A stretch of DNA of 64,000 nt from JANQPD01 sp963715655 (GCA_963715655.1 OY970262.1:1-64000); one strand, 5' to 3'; positions 8,149-18,080 are shown, numbered from the stretch's first letter. Translations and numbers: made by a program. The notes: generated by a model from the sequence alone, not told the origin.

Positions 8149-11109
8149 ATGATTTTCCCCCGGACGTATTTATCCTGTAACACCGCATTATATTTTGCGC
8201 TGTGTATGTTTTTGGGAATGCTTAGCGTTTCTGGACAAAATTACCAAATTGAAAAAAGCCTAACTACAGAAGATGGGCTTCCGAGCAACGAAACTTATGC
8301 TTCCTTTTTTGATGAAATAGGCGATTTATGGATTCTTACCGATAAAGGATTGGTGCGGTATGATGGGTTGAATCTTAAAATATTTTCGGAAATAGATGGA
8401 TTACCGAGTCAATCAGTTTTTAAACATTATAAAGATAACTGGGGAAGAGTTTGGTTTACCACAGATAAGGGTGTTTTCTACCTCCAGAAAGGTAGAATAG
8501 TAACACCTGAATTTAATAGTAAGATTGCTCATTTGTCTTCCACTAAAATCATTAATAGCCTTTATTTAAGTGAAGACAATAACCTCTATATTTCTTTAGA
8601 AAAGCCTGGGTCAGGTTATCTGGTTTGTAATATCAAAACTAATAATGTTATTTTTCATAAAATGGGTGTTGTTCCGAATCACATGTTCCAGCAAATCAGC
8701 GAAAATGTTTGGTCAAAATATTATTTTTTAGGAAGTAAAAGTCATATTAAGGTAGTTGGGGCTGCTCATCAGCAGAAAGATAGTTCTTTATTAGATAAAG
8801 AAAAGATACTACCCATATTGTTAGAAACACCTCCTCCAAATTATCATCGCAAGTTTGGAGTTGCCTCAAATGCTAAAAGAGAAGCTGAACTCTTCTTTTT
8901 ACACACCTCCCTATACGTTTTAAAATGTAAAGACGATAAAATAATTAGTGAAAAAGTTAAAGACTTTGGTAATGATATATTATCAGTTACAATTTATGGA
9001 AAAAAAATTTATGTTTCCTGTAGAAATTCTGGTGTGTTTATTTTAAATAGAAGTGATTACAGCACAGAAACCAAAATTGACATAAGAAATGTTTCTCATA
9101 TTTTACCTATTTCAAACTCAAAACTTTGGCTAACCACCTTAGATCAAGGAGTAATATTTATCAACACGACTTTTAAACTTGAATTTTTAATTCCCAAAGA
9201 ATTTAATATCAACGTGGCTGCTAGCCCAATTTATTTTAACGGTAGTAAGTTAAAGTTGTATCACAACAAACAATTTTATTTTTTTGATTATCAAAACGGA
9301 TTATTACTACAAAATAAGTTGGATCTTCCACAGCTTTACAGGTTTCCTACTCAGCAAAGAATAACTTGGATTGGAGAAGACAGCGCCTATTTTGCAAACG
9401 TAATAGTGAACTATCGATCCGGAAAGTTAAAGGAACTGATAAATAGAAATGGGTATAACCATTTAAAAAAACTTGAAAACGGAAACTATTGTTTGTATGG
9501 AAAAGAAGGCTTCTGCTTTACCGATAAGCATTTCAATATTTTTAAACAGTCAGATTCCTTAGATTTTAAAAAAAACGTTTTCAGCTTTATTGAGTCCAAA
9601 TATTCAAAAGGCTTATATTTTGCTACCACAAATGGTGTACATCAATTTCTGAATAATAAGGTGGTAAAGTTATTTCCAGATGATCCTTTTAATAACGCGA
9701 GAATGACTTGTTTGGCAGAGTATAAAAACAGTATAATTATAGGCAGCTATGGTAATGGCTTAGCGGTTTTACAATCTAAATTTTTAACAAAATTTAGTGT
9801 GAAAGATGGTTTATCAAGTAATTTTATACAAGCGGTAAAAGTAGTTGGAGATAGCATTTGGATTGGTACTAATAGGGGCTTGGATTTACTGTTTCGAAAT
9901 AAAAAAACGAAGGCTTGGCTTGTTCAGTCCAACCTACTGAACATTTCGGTAAATCATATCTATAACTTGCCATTAGGATTGTATGTCCAGAGTTCCAATG
10001 CTTTTTATAGGCTTTCTAATCTTTCAGCATATTCGCCATATCAAAGTCGTAAGCCGCATTTAGTTTTCACTAGTTTGAAAACAGATCAGCTTATTAGCAA
10101 TCCTAAGATTGATAATATTCGGCTGATGAATAACCAACGATCCATTTCATTTCAATTTCGTTTAGATGAACTGATAAATCCAAAACGACAAGAGTATATT
10201 TTTAATCTGCTTGGATTGAATAACGATTGGATTAATACTTCCGAAAGGTCTCTATCTTTCAACAACCTTCCATTTGGTAAGTACACCCTACAAATTAAAG
10301 GGCGAAGCAGCTCAGGACGATGGTCTAAAATGGAGCAATTGCATTTTGAAGTAGTGCCGCTTTTTTACCAGCGTAAATGGTTTCAGCCAGTTGTTTACGT
10401 GCTTTTAGGGCTTATTTTGGGCGGTGTTGCGTTATTGTTTCAAAGAGAACGTGCTAAGCGTTATGCGCACCAAAACACGATGTTGAGAAGCAGCTTAAGT
10501 GCTTTAAAATTGCAAATAAATCCTCACTTTATTTTTAATGCCTTAAACTCTCTTCAGTATTTAATTATAAGTGAAAACAAAAGAAAGTCCACTGATTTTT
10601 TAGGAAAGTTCTCGCATTTAGTGAGAGATGTATTGGATAATTCTCAAAAAACATATATCACGCTAAGTGAAGAAATTGAACGGTTGAAAACCTACGTAAA
10701 GTTGGAAGAAGTGCGTATGGAAAATGACCCTATTGACTTTGAAATTGTGTATGACAAAAGCTTAAGCATCAGTACCATTTTGATACCAAATATGCTATTG
10801 CAGCCCCTTGTAGAAAATGCTATTTGGCACGGATTATTACATCTTCACAAAACTCCAAAAATTGTTTTAAAGTATTATACCAACTTGCAACAGCAACTCG
10901 TTATAGAAATAATGGACAATGGTAAAGGAATAGATTTGAAGCAGCTACAGGCAAAGCAAGACAGTGGCTCATTGGCCATTAAAAATATTGAAGAACGATT
11001 GTTTCTCTTTTCCACCCTAGAAAAAAAGAAATTTACCATACGCTTTGAGGCAACCTCACCCGGAACTAAAGTCACTATAACTTTACCGCTAAAGATGACA
11101 AAGAAATGA
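8149..11109 (+). CDS. Propeller/Y_Y_Y LytS-type sensor histidine kinase
   Basis: A membrane sensor kinase of 986 residues. It has a signal peptide or anchor (residues ~10-28). A long periplasmic beta-propeller follows with recurring regulator-propeller motifs (LPSNETYASFFDEIGDLWILTD, GLPSQSVFKHYKDNWGRVWFTT, GLSSNFIQAVKVVGDSIWIG). A Y_Y_Y-like domain (~675-735) precedes one transmembrane helix (~746-765). The cytoplasmic part is a LytS-type kinase: phospho-acceptor His in NPHFIFNALNSLQ (~790-802) and an ATP-binding domain with QPLVENAIWHG (~884-894) and DNGKGI. The architecture is frequent in Bacteroidota. The signal sensed is unknown. It overlaps the response regulator gene by ATGA, which strongly suggests that the two proteins form a pair. 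Confidence 0.92.
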   Translation: MIFPRTYLSCNTALYFALCMFLGMLSVSGQNYQIEKSLTTEDGLPSNETYASFFDEIGDLWILTDKGLVRYDGLNLKIFSEIDGLPSQSVFKHYKDNWGRVWFTTDKGVFYLQKGRIVTPEFNSKIAHLSSTKIINSLYLSEDNNLYISLEKPGSGYLVCNIKTNNVIFHKMGVVPNHMFQQISENVWSKYYFLGSKSHIKVVGAAHQQKDSSLLDKEKILPILLETPPPNYHRKFGVASNAKREAELFFLHTSLYVLKCKDDKIISEKVKDFGNDILSVTIYGKKIYVSCRNSGVFILNRSDYSTETKIDIRNVSHILPISNSKLWLTTLDQGVIFINTTFKLEFLIPKEFNINVAASPIYFNGSKLKLYHNKQFYFFDYQNGLLLQNKLDLPQLYRFPTQQRITWIGEDSAYFANVIVNYRSGKLKELINRNGYNHLKKLENGNYCLYGKEGFCFTDKHFNIFKQSDSLDFKKNVFSFIESKYSKGLYFATTNGVHQFLNNKVVKLFPDDPFNNARMTCLAEYKNSIIIGSYGNGLAVLQSKFLTKFSVKDGLSSNFIQAVKVVGDSIWIGTNRGLDLLFRNKKTKAWLVQSNLLNISVNHIYNLPLGLYVQSSNAFYRLSNLSAYSPYQSRKPHLVFTSLKTDQLISNPKIDNIRLMNNQRSISFQFRLDELINPKRQEYIFNLLGLNNDWINTSERSLSFNNLPFGKYTLQIKGRSSSGRWSKMEQLHFEVVPLFYQRKWFQPVVYVLLGLILGGVALLFQRERAKRYAHQNTMLRSSLSALKLQINPHFIFNALNSLQYLIISENKRKSTDFLGKFSHLVRDVLDNSQKTYITLSEEIERLKTYVKLEEVRMENDPIDFEIVYDKSLSISTILIPNMLLQPLVENAIWHGLLHLHKTPKIVLKYYTNLQQQLVIEIMDNGKGIDLKQLQAKQDSGSLAIKNIEERLFLFSTLEKKKFTIRFEATSPGTKVTITLPLKMTKK

Positions 11110-11855
11110 TAAAGTGCTTTTTAGTAGATGATGAGAGCAATGCAATAAAATTACTAAAGCTGCTTTTACAGGATGTGGATAAAACTATTGAAATTGTTGG
11201 CTCCGCTAACACTTTAGAGGAAGCTTATACAGCATTAAAATCTTCGCAGCCTGATGTAGTTTTCTTAGATATTAACCTAGGCGAAAAAACGGGTTTTGAT
11301 TTATTAGAAAAGTTTGAAGAAATTCCATTCCAAGTAATTTTTACTACTGCCTACAACCAATTTGCCTTAAAAGCTTTTGACTATAACGCAGTGCATTATT
11401 TATTAAAACCACTGGAGCTTAGTCAATTAAACAAAGCACTGAAAAAACTTACCGAAACCTCTTTTAATGTTTCACAAACTAAATTGCGTGACACACTTGA
11501 TTTATTAAAATCGCAAAAGCATACCAAAATCGCCATTCCATCTATGGATAGTATAGAGTTTATTTCGCTATCAGACATTGAACATTTAGCCGGTGATGGC
11601 AGCTACACCAACATTTGTTTAATTGATGGCAGTTCTATAACTAGCTCTCGCTCTATGGGTCATTTTGAAAAAACGCTGCCCACGCATTTATTTTGTAGAA
11701 TGCACAAACGATACATTGCTAACGTAGAGCATATAAAGTCACTGGACAGAGGTAGAAACCCAACTATTTATATGTGCACAGGTAGTGTTTTACCTGTATC
11801 CGCCACTTATCGTGATGATTTACAAAAGTTAATGGAGGCAAATATTAAGTTTTAG
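11106..11855 (+). CDS. LytTR-family response regulator
   Basis: A DNA-binding response regulator of 249 residues. The receiver domain covers residues 1-~120 with acidic pocket DDE (8-10), phospho-acceptor Asp55 (VVFLDINLG), Thr80-81 and Lys101. The LytTR domain covers ~140-245. It has the usual GDGSYTNI strand, the CRMHKRYIANVEHI helix-strand and VSATYRDDL at the end. It is presumably phosphorylated by the kinase encoded immediately upstream. LytTR proteins bind pairs of short direct repeats about two helical turns apart, and such an array (period 21 bp) lies 36 bases beyond this gene's stop. Confidence 0.95.
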   Translation: MIKCFLVDDESNAIKLLKLLLQDVDKTIEIVGSANTLEEAYTALKSSQPDVVFLDINLGEKTGFDLLEKFEEIPFQVIFTTAYNQFALKAFDYNAVHYLLKPLELSQLNKALKKLTETSFNVSQTKLRDTLDLLKSQKHTKIAIPSMDSIEFISLSDIEHLAGDGSYTNICLIDGSSITSSRSMGHFEKTLPTHLFCRMHKRYIANVEHIKSLDRGRNPTIYMCTGSVLPVSATYRDDLQKLMEANIKF

Positions 11856-11890
11856 CCCGTTTCTCCTCCTTTTATACGTACTTATATTTT

Positions 11891-11943
11891 ATTTGGTGAA
11901 ATCATTTACCCATTTGGTTGCTAAAATGTACCATTTGGTGAAC
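11891..11943. promoter_or_regulatory. Three 21-bp-spaced direct repeats, candidate LytTR sites
   Basis: ATTTGGT begins at 11891, 11912 and 11933, exactly 21 bp apart. Copies 1 and 3 extend to ATTTGGTGAA, and units 1 and 2 both end in a TACC-like segment. Two-turn spacing of direct repeats is the known recognition geometry of LytTR regulators such as AgrA. Downstream, 11973-11980 reads TATTTTCG, one base off TAnnTTTG, and the hairpin at 12087-12116 follows. No open frame of note lies between, so a short regulated RNA is possible. The site is inferred from geometry and position only. Confidence 0.45.
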
Positions 11944-12086
11944 TATCGCTTTTTATAGGCTCTTGCGTGCACTATTTTCGGGGTGTTGAAAGGAATTAGA
12001 TAATGAGATAATACCTCTATTAAAAAAATAAGGAAAATTTTTGAGCGATAAAAAGCTCTCTTGTGTCCATCCCTAAACCTAAAATG

Positions 12087-12116
12087 AAAAGCCCTTAGTA
12101 TTTACTAAGGGCTTTT
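12087..12116. terminator. Bidirectional terminator between LytTR region and lysS
   Basis: A perfect 14-bp stem (aaaagcccttagta / tactaagggctttt) with a two-base loop stands between the plus-strand regulator operon and the minus-strand lysS. Both stem ends are A/T runs, so it can work for either direction. Confidence 0.88.
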
Positions 12117-12121
12117 CTATG

Positions 12122-13849
12122 TTAACTAATCCAAGCTTCCACATCTTCTAGCTGTAAAGCAGGTATTTCTAGCTTTTTCTTTTTACGGTAACCATTTAAC
12201 TTTTGATGCACCTGCGTAGCCTTTGCTTCTTTCAAGGCTTTAATAGTTGTAAAAACATCCATCACGTGCTCGCTCCAATCAGCTGGCACGCCTAAGGCTT
12301 CAAAATCTGCTTTAGTTGGCAGTTTAGCCACTTTTTCAGGACGCATCTGCGGGAAAAACAACACTTCTTGAATGCTACTATTATTAGTCAATAGCATGGT
12401 AAGCCTATCTATACCAATGCCCATACCGCTCGTTGGCGGCATACCAAACTCTAACGCTCGTAAAAAATCTTGATCGATAAACATAGCCTCATCATCCCCT
12501 TTTTCTGATAATTCCAACTGCTCTTCAAAACGTTTGCGCTGATCAATTGGATCGTTTAATTCAGAATAAGCATTGGCAATTTCTTTACCATTTACCATTA
12601 ATTCAAAACGCTCAGTTAGTTCGGGATTATCGCGGTGTACTTTACATAGAGGCGACATTTCTTTAGGATAATCGGTAATAAATGTTGGTTGGATGTAATG
12701 TGGCTCGCATTTTTCGCCAAATATTTCGTCTATCAATTTTCCTTTGCCCATGCTTTCGTCCGTTTCAATGCCTAAATCCGCACAAACCTTCATTAAGCCT
12801 TTCACATCCATACCTGTAATATTTACACCCGTATGTTCTTTTATGGCATCAGTCATACTGATCCGTTTAAAAGGAGCTTTAAAGCTTATTTCTTTATCGC
12901 CCATTTTTACAGTAGTTTCATGCATGTTTACAGATTTTACCACATGCTCAAGCATTTTTTCGGTAAAATCCATCATCCAGAAATAATCTTTATAAGAAAC
13001 ATATATTTCCATAACCGTAAACTCAGGATTGTGCGTACGATCCATTCCCTCGTTTCTAAAATCTTTAGAAAATTCATACACGCCATCAAAACCACCTACA
13101 ATTAAACGCTTTAAATACAGCTCATTAGCAATACGTAAATATAAAGGCATATCTAAGGCATTGTGATGCGTAATAAACGGCCTAGCCGCTGCACCACCAG
13201 GAATTGGCTGTAAAATGGGTGTTTCTACTTCTAAGTAATCACGCTCATTAAAAAACGAACGCATAGCATTCATAATTTTTGTGCGTTTTATAAAGGTTTC
13301 ACGCACGTGTTCATTCACAATTAAATCTACATAACGCATACGGTAGCGCTGCTCTGGCGCATTAAAGGCATCGTAAACATGGCCTTCTTCATCCTTTTTT
13401 ACAATTGGTAACGGACGTAGCGACTTGCTTAAAATAGTGAGTTCTGTAACGTGCAAAGTAGTTTCACCCACCTGTGTTTTAAACATAAATCCTTTTACGC
13501 CCACAAAATCACCAATGTCGAGCAGCTTTTTATACACCTCATTGTAAAGAGATTTGTCATCGGTTAGGCAAATTTCATCTCTAGAAAAATACACTTGCAA
13601 ACGGCCTTCACTATCCTGTATATCACTAAAACTGGCTTTACCCATTATGCGTTTCGTCATTAACCTACCCGCAATACTCACCTCTTTATATTCTTCAGAA
13701 TCAGGATTTTGCTCATACCCCATTTCTAGCTTTTTACTGGTGTGGGTAAGATGATATTGCGCGGCAGGATAAGGCTCAATGCCTAACTCGCGCATTCTTT
13801 TTAATGCTTCTCTTCTTTGTACTTCTTGTTCAGATAAATGCTGACTCAT
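12122..13849 (-). CDS. lysS: Lysyl-tRNA synthetase, class II
   Basis: Charges tRNA-Lys with lysine. The order of domains is an OB-fold anticodon-binding region (~55-160, with GRLMTKRIMGKASFSDIQD) and then the class II catalytic core. Motif 2 is FRNEGMDRTHNPEFT near residue 265, and motif 3 is GMGIGIDRLTML near residue 475. At 575 residues it is longer than the E. coli enzyme (~505). The extra ~70 residues form a C-terminal tail (from PADWSEHVMDVF to DVEAWIS) that Bacteroidota LysRS proteins commonly carry. The start MSQHLSEQEVQRREAL fits the family N-terminus. A reversed -7 box lies at 13873-13880. Confidence 0.97.
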   Translation of the reverse strand: MSQHLSEQEVQRREALKRMRELGIEPYPAAQYHLTHTSKKLEMGYEQNPDSEEYKEVSIAGRLMTKRIMGKASFSDIQDSEGRLQVYFSRDEICLTDDKSLYNEVYKKLLDIGDFVGVKGFMFKTQVGETTLHVTELTILSKSLRPLPIVKKDEEGHVYDAFNAPEQRYRMRYVDLIVNEHVRETFIKRTKIMNAMRSFFNERDYLEVETPILQPIPGGAAARPFITHHNALDMPLYLRIANELYLKRLIVGGFDGVYEFSKDFRNEGMDRTHNPEFTVMEIYVSYKDYFWMMDFTEKMLEHVVKSVNMHETTVKMGDKEISFKAPFKRISMTDAIKEHTGVNITGMDVKGLMKVCADLGIETDESMGKGKLIDEIFGEKCEPHYIQPTFITDYPKEMSPLCKVHRDNPELTERFELMVNGKEIANAYSELNDPIDQRKRFEEQLELSEKGDDEAMFIDQDFLRALEFGMPPTSGMGIGIDRLTMLLTNNSSIQEVLFFPQMRPEKVAKLPTKADFEALGVPADWSEHVMDVFTTIKALKEAKATQVHQKLNGYRKKKKLEIPALQLEDVEAWIS

Positions 13850-13872
13850 ATTTTTACCTCAAAAATTTTGCG

Positions 13873-13880
13873 CAAATGTA
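13873..13880 (-). promoter_or_regulatory. lysS: -7 box for lysS
   Basis: On the minus strand this reads TACATTTG, a perfect TAnnTTTG, 23 bases before the lysS start codon. No clear upstream TTG element was found. Confidence 0.45.
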
Positions 13881-13925
13881 AAGAATTGCATCGCAGTGCA
13901 TTTCACTATTGTTCTTAAACCCCTA

Positions 13926-13943
13926 ATGCAAAACGAATTTTGA
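13926..13943 (+). CDS. Five-codon leader ORF overlapping the next start
   Basis: ATG CAA AAC GAA TTT TGA encodes MQNEF. Its TGA stop overlaps the TTG start at 13940 by two bases (TTGA). Such an overlap could couple translation of the TTG-started gene to termination of the leader. Nothing but position supports its use, and it may be accidental. Confidence 0.25.
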   Translation: MQNEF

Positions 13944-15529
13944 AAACCATTTACTATCTAGCCCTCTGTGCTATTTTTAGCTTTTCATTTGGAGCACTGG
14001 CTCAGCCAAGCCAAAAGTTTATCCAAAAAATTGATAGTCAACTGGTTGCTATGCCACTAGAAAGGCAAGTTAAGGAGCTACGCCTTTTGGGGCGCAGGCT
14101 AGGGCAAAAAGATAGCACGCAAGCACTTTGGGCGGCAAGAAAATCTGTGCGCTTAGGGAAAAACAAAGGTTTTAAGGGGTTTTTTAGTTCGTATTTAATT
14201 TTAGGCAACTTGCATAAACGTTATTTTAATTACGACTCGGCTCAGTATTATTATTTTAAAGTTTTAGAAGACTCCTTAAATATTGAACCACAGGCAGTGC
14301 CAAATGCCTATTTAAGTTTAGGAAGCTTGTATGCCAAGCAAAAAAATATTAACGAGGCCGTAAGCTATTATTTAAAAGCCGTTAATACCTATAAAATACA
14401 AGAAGATTATGAAGGTATGGGTAAGGCATATACAAACATTGCCAATATTTACGCTGCCGATTATTTAGATGAATACCCCAAGGCCATTAGTTATTACAAC
14501 CAAGCACTTGCCAATTTTAAGCGGATAAACTTTAAACCCGGACTTGCTTATTTAGCCAAAGCCGAAGTGTTTAATAAAATGGGGCAAAAAGATAGCGCCT
14601 TAATCTTGCTTGCGCAGATAGATACGAGCACGGTATATGCTATACGTTACCAAAGGGTAAAATCTGGTGCGCTGCTGCAACAAGGTAAAATTTTAAGCGA
14701 ACAAAAAGAGTATGTCAAAGCGCTTAGCTATTACGCTATGGCAGATACCTTACTTGAAAAAAGCAGCTTGCTCAATGAAAACCTTCGTTGCTTATTGTAT
14801 AAAGCAGAGGCACATTACGCCTTAGGTAATTACCAAACCGGAGTGTTTTTTGGTGAGAAAGCACTTACCCTTATAAATAAAACAAACACCAAAGAATGGC
14901 GAAGCACCACTTATAAACTTTTGGGTGAAACCTATGCCCAACTTAGCGATTTTAAGCGTTCTACTGTTTTTCTAAAAAAGTATATTGAGAAAAAAGACAG
15001 CCTAACGTCCGCTTCTAATAGAGAGCAAATAAGAAACATTGAAGCCAAATATCAAAATCGCGAAAAGCAAAACCAGATACGCGTTTTGAGCTTGCAAAAC
15101 GAGCAAAAAACCGAGCAGCTGAAACAGGAAAAGGCACAGCGATACTTTTTAATAACATTAGTTGCTTTAATACTAACTTTTGCAATATTTGGCTTTTTGC
15201 ACTTTAAAAAAATTACGCGTTTAAAGCAACAATTGTTAAACACCGAAATTGATGAACTTAAAACAAAAGTTAGGTTTATAATGACCAGTGAGGAAAGACC
15301 TATTGAACTGTCTTTTGAAGCCATAAACGAAAAATTGCAAACGGCTTTATCACAAAGAGAATTTGATGTGCTGCAAGAGGCCTTAAGCAAGCTGACAAAT
15401 AAAGAAATTGCTGACAAAATTCATGTTTCAGTAAATACTGTAAAATTTCATTTGAAAAATATTTATGAAAAGCTAGGTGTAAACAACAGAAAAGAAGCAC
15501 TTAACTTTATAATAAAAGAGGGTAATTAA
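13940..15529 (+). CDS. TPR-repeat, membrane-anchored LuxR-type regulator
   Basis: A protein of 529 residues with a signal peptide (MKTIYYLALCAIFSFSFGALAQ). About six to seven tetratricopeptide repeats follow (residues ~60-350, e.g. AYLSLGSLYAKQKNINEAVSYY). Then come a coiled segment (NREKQNQIRVLSLQNEQKTEQL), one transmembrane helix (~402-420) and a C-terminal LuxR helix-turn-helix (LSKLTNKEIADKIHVSVNTV, ~488-507). The topology places the TPR part outside the cytoplasm and the DNA-binding domain inside, a one-component design common in Bacteroidota. The start is TTG: the next in-frame ATG is 37 codons on and would remove the signal peptide. The target genes are unknown. The T9SS cargo gene at 15642 follows directly. 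Confidence 0.85.
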   Translation: MKTIYYLALCAIFSFSFGALAQPSQKFIQKIDSQLVAMPLERQVKELRLLGRRLGQKDSTQALWAARKSVRLGKNKGFKGFFSSYLILGNLHKRYFNYDSAQYYYFKVLEDSLNIEPQAVPNAYLSLGSLYAKQKNINEAVSYYLKAVNTYKIQEDYEGMGKAYTNIANIYAADYLDEYPKAISYYNQALANFKRINFKPGLAYLAKAEVFNKMGQKDSALILLAQIDTSTVYAIRYQRVKSGALLQQGKILSEQKEYVKALSYYAMADTLLEKSSLLNENLRCLLYKAEAHYALGNYQTGVFFGEKALTLINKTNTKEWRSTTYKLLGETYAQLSDFKRSTVFLKKYIEKKDSLTSASNREQIRNIEAKYQNREKQNQIRVLSLQNEQKTEQLKQEKAQRYFLITLVALILTFAIFGFLHFKKITRLKQQLLNTEIDELKTKVRFIMTSEERPIELSFEAINEKLQTALSQREFDVLQEALSKLTNKEIADKIHVSVNTVKFHLKNIYEKLGVNNRKEALNFIIKEGN

Positions 15530-15641
15530 CCCTTTTAAAACCAAAGTTTTACGTTTTTTATTGTTAAAACTACCCTTGGTGGGTAGGCTAGTTTAGGCTA
15601 TAGAAATTCACTTTTGTTGTGTAAAAATTAAATTTTATACA

Positions 15642-18011
15642 ATGAAACGAATAGTACTATTGGCCTTTGCCTCTTTCGCTTTTTATTCTTTAACAGCCCA
15701 AACCTTTGGCTGGGGAAAAACACTTGAAACCAATCTTGATACATACGCCAAGGAAATAAAAAGCGACAGCATTGGGAATATTTATGCACTATATACTTAC
15801 ACCGATTCGGTTTTTATTAACGGGCAAGCTTACTCCTCTCATTCTGCCAACAAGAACCGCTTTAGAAATGCCGCGCTGCTTGTAAAGTATAACAATACAG
15901 GTACTGTTCAATGGGTTAGAAACATCTGGAGTAGCGAGACAGGCAACACGCCCAATTTTGCTCAAGGCCAAACTACAGTAAACTATATGGAAGTAGATAA
16001 AAGCGGAAACGTATATCTACAAGGCTCTTCGGTTGGATTTACTTACGTAGATACGCTTACCATGTACCACGGTTTTGCAGGGTATAGCAATCCTATTGAA
16101 AAAAAATATGCCTTTTTAGCTAAGCTAGATGCAGCAGGAAATGGGATTTGGACAAAAAGATTTAACTCAGGCTACCACGGATACGCCACCACCGTAATGG
16201 GTTTTGGCATAAGCCCAGATGAAACTAAACTGTACTCTTTTGCTCATAACGATACTATGAGTATTGATTACTTATACGATGATATAGGCGGAAACTTTAT
16301 GCTTGAATTTAACGCGACTACCGGAGCACTGCTGCAAGACCATGCATACAACCAAAGTGGTTTATCCATTGCAGCGCCAGCCGTAAAATTAATTGCATCT
16401 AACGCCAGTGTATACTTTTCTTTTCGCACGTACGGCTTAAATCCGGTAACGGTAATAGCGGCTTTTAACCGCAATAATTTAAGCAGCGTAAGCACCAGAA
16501 GCATAAACGGAAGGTTGGGCGATTTAGAGATTTTTAAAGACACCTTATATTTCTCTGGCATTAATAGTGGTGACGAGGTTTTTCTTTCTAAATACCACTA
16601 CCTAACATCACAAACTATTTGGACCAAAAAATCGAACGCTTTTATGAGTTGGGGATCTGCCAACCCTGCCGAAATTATTGACTTTGATATAAATGAAAAT
16701 GGTGAAATTTTATTAAACGGTTTTGCAAAATTTGGCTCCAATTTTACTTTTGATAACGTACCGTTTGGAATAACTGCTTTTGAAACACAGTTTACAGCCA
16801 AGTTAGATGCCCAAGGAAACTACTTATGGCACAACAAAGCAAGTTTTATTAGAGACAATTACCCCTTAGCAACTTTATTTTTAGACTCTACCGCCTACAT
16901 CACAGGCAACTTCAACGTTTTTAGCGCAAATAGAGATTCGGCCGTTTTTGGAAACACCGTTTTAAACCCAAGAGAAAACAATGTGGGCGGTTATGATGCC
17001 TATTTGGTGCAAATAAAAGTAAACGCATCGCTTAATGCGGAAATAAACTTACCAGATACGGTAACCCTTTGTCAAGGAGATTCACTTACACTAGCAGGCA
17101 TAGTAACAGGAGGTTCAGGAACTTATACTTACCGTTGGCTTAATGGCAAATTTACTCTTTCAGATAGCACAGCTGCTCAACCTACCGCTTTTCCTTACCA
17201 AGATACCACCTACTATTTTACGGTTAGTGATGGCATAAATACCGCTATAGATTCTGTGCGTATAAACATGTCAAACTCCTTTCCATTATTCGCCTTCTTT
17301 TTTCCTAAAGATAGTGCTGCTGGCTATGCCTTTGTGCCTGGTTTTGGCCCTACCGATGCCGATAGCGTGTTTTGGGATTTTGGAGACGGCACCACCAGTA
17401 CCGACTATTGGCCTTATCATGTATATGCCAACCAAGGTGTTTACGTAGTATCATTATACCTGAGTAATTTTTGTGGAGCTAGCATTTTTATAGATACTGT
17501 TGATGCCTCATGCCCTGGTACAGATGCCGTTTTTAATTATTCATTTGGCGCCATACCCAATGAAATTGTATTTTCAAATCAATCTAGCACTCCTACTGCA
17601 TTTATAAATACACAATGGGATTTTGGAGACGGCAATACATCTACCACAGTAAACCCAACCCATACCTACGCAGCCTTAGGCACTTACAATGTTTACTTAA
17701 CCATTACCGATAGTTGCGGAACCGATAGTGCTTTTCAACAGGTGGTGATAACGGCATTAAACACTAAAGAACAAGCACTTACAGGATTAAATATTTTCCC
17801 TAACCCAGTACTTAATCAAATAAATATACAATTGCAAAACGCCCAACCCTTTGGCTATAAACTAATGAGCAACACAGGGCAAATTATACTTGAAAACAAA
17901 AATGCACTAGGCGAAGTACAAGTAGATTTAAACCACCTACCCGCGGGCATTTATTTTTTGCAGGTAAAAAGTGGAAATAAAGTACAGGTAAAAAAGCTGA
18001 TTAAATTGTAG
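15642..18011 (+). CDS. PKD-domain T9SS type A secreted protein
   Basis: A secreted protein of 789 residues with signal peptide MKRIVLLAFASFAFYSLTAQ. Residues ~25-460 contain repeats of the kind GNIYALYTYTDSVFINGQAY and GNVYLQGSSVGFTYVD, which look like a beta-propeller of SBBP type. An Ig-like segment (CQGDSLTLAGIVTGGSGTYTY, quoted in part) precedes two PKD domains, each with the WDFGDG motif near residues 577 and 663. The last ~80 residues are a type A sorting domain (IFPNPVLNQINIQL, then LPAGIYFLQV and KKLIKL at the end). That domain directs it through the T9SS to the cell surface. The ligand is unknown. Confidence 0.88.
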   Translation: MKRIVLLAFASFAFYSLTAQTFGWGKTLETNLDTYAKEIKSDSIGNIYALYTYTDSVFINGQAYSSHSANKNRFRNAALLVKYNNTGTVQWVRNIWSSETGNTPNFAQGQTTVNYMEVDKSGNVYLQGSSVGFTYVDTLTMYHGFAGYSNPIEKKYAFLAKLDAAGNGIWTKRFNSGYHGYATTVMGFGISPDETKLYSFAHNDTMSIDYLYDDIGGNFMLEFNATTGALLQDHAYNQSGLSIAAPAVKLIASNASVYFSFRTYGLNPVTVIAAFNRNNLSSVSTRSINGRLGDLEIFKDTLYFSGINSGDEVFLSKYHYLTSQTIWTKKSNAFMSWGSANPAEIIDFDINENGEILLNGFAKFGSNFTFDNVPFGITAFETQFTAKLDAQGNYLWHNKASFIRDNYPLATLFLDSTAYITGNFNVFSANRDSAVFGNTVLNPRENNVGGYDAYLVQIKVNASLNAEINLPDTVTLCQGDSLTLAGIVTGGSGTYTYRWLNGKFTLSDSTAAQPTAFPYQDTTYYFTVSDGINTAIDSVRINMSNSFPLFAFFFPKDSAAGYAFVPGFGPTDADSVFWDFGDGTTSTDYWPYHVYANQGVYVVSLYLSNFCGASIFIDTVDASCPGTDAVFNYSFGAIPNEIVFSNQSSTPTAFINTQWDFGDGNTSTTVNPTHTYAALGTYNVYLTITDSCGTDSAFQQVVITALNTKEQALTGLNIFPNPVLNQINIQLQNAQPFGYKLMSNTGQIILENKNALGEVQVDLNHLPAGIYFLQVKSGNKVQVKKLIKL

Positions 18012-18080
18012 CCGCTGATAAAAACATGCAAAGCATAGTCAATTAAAGCGGTGCTTAAAAAAGTTTAGGCATAGGGCGGG

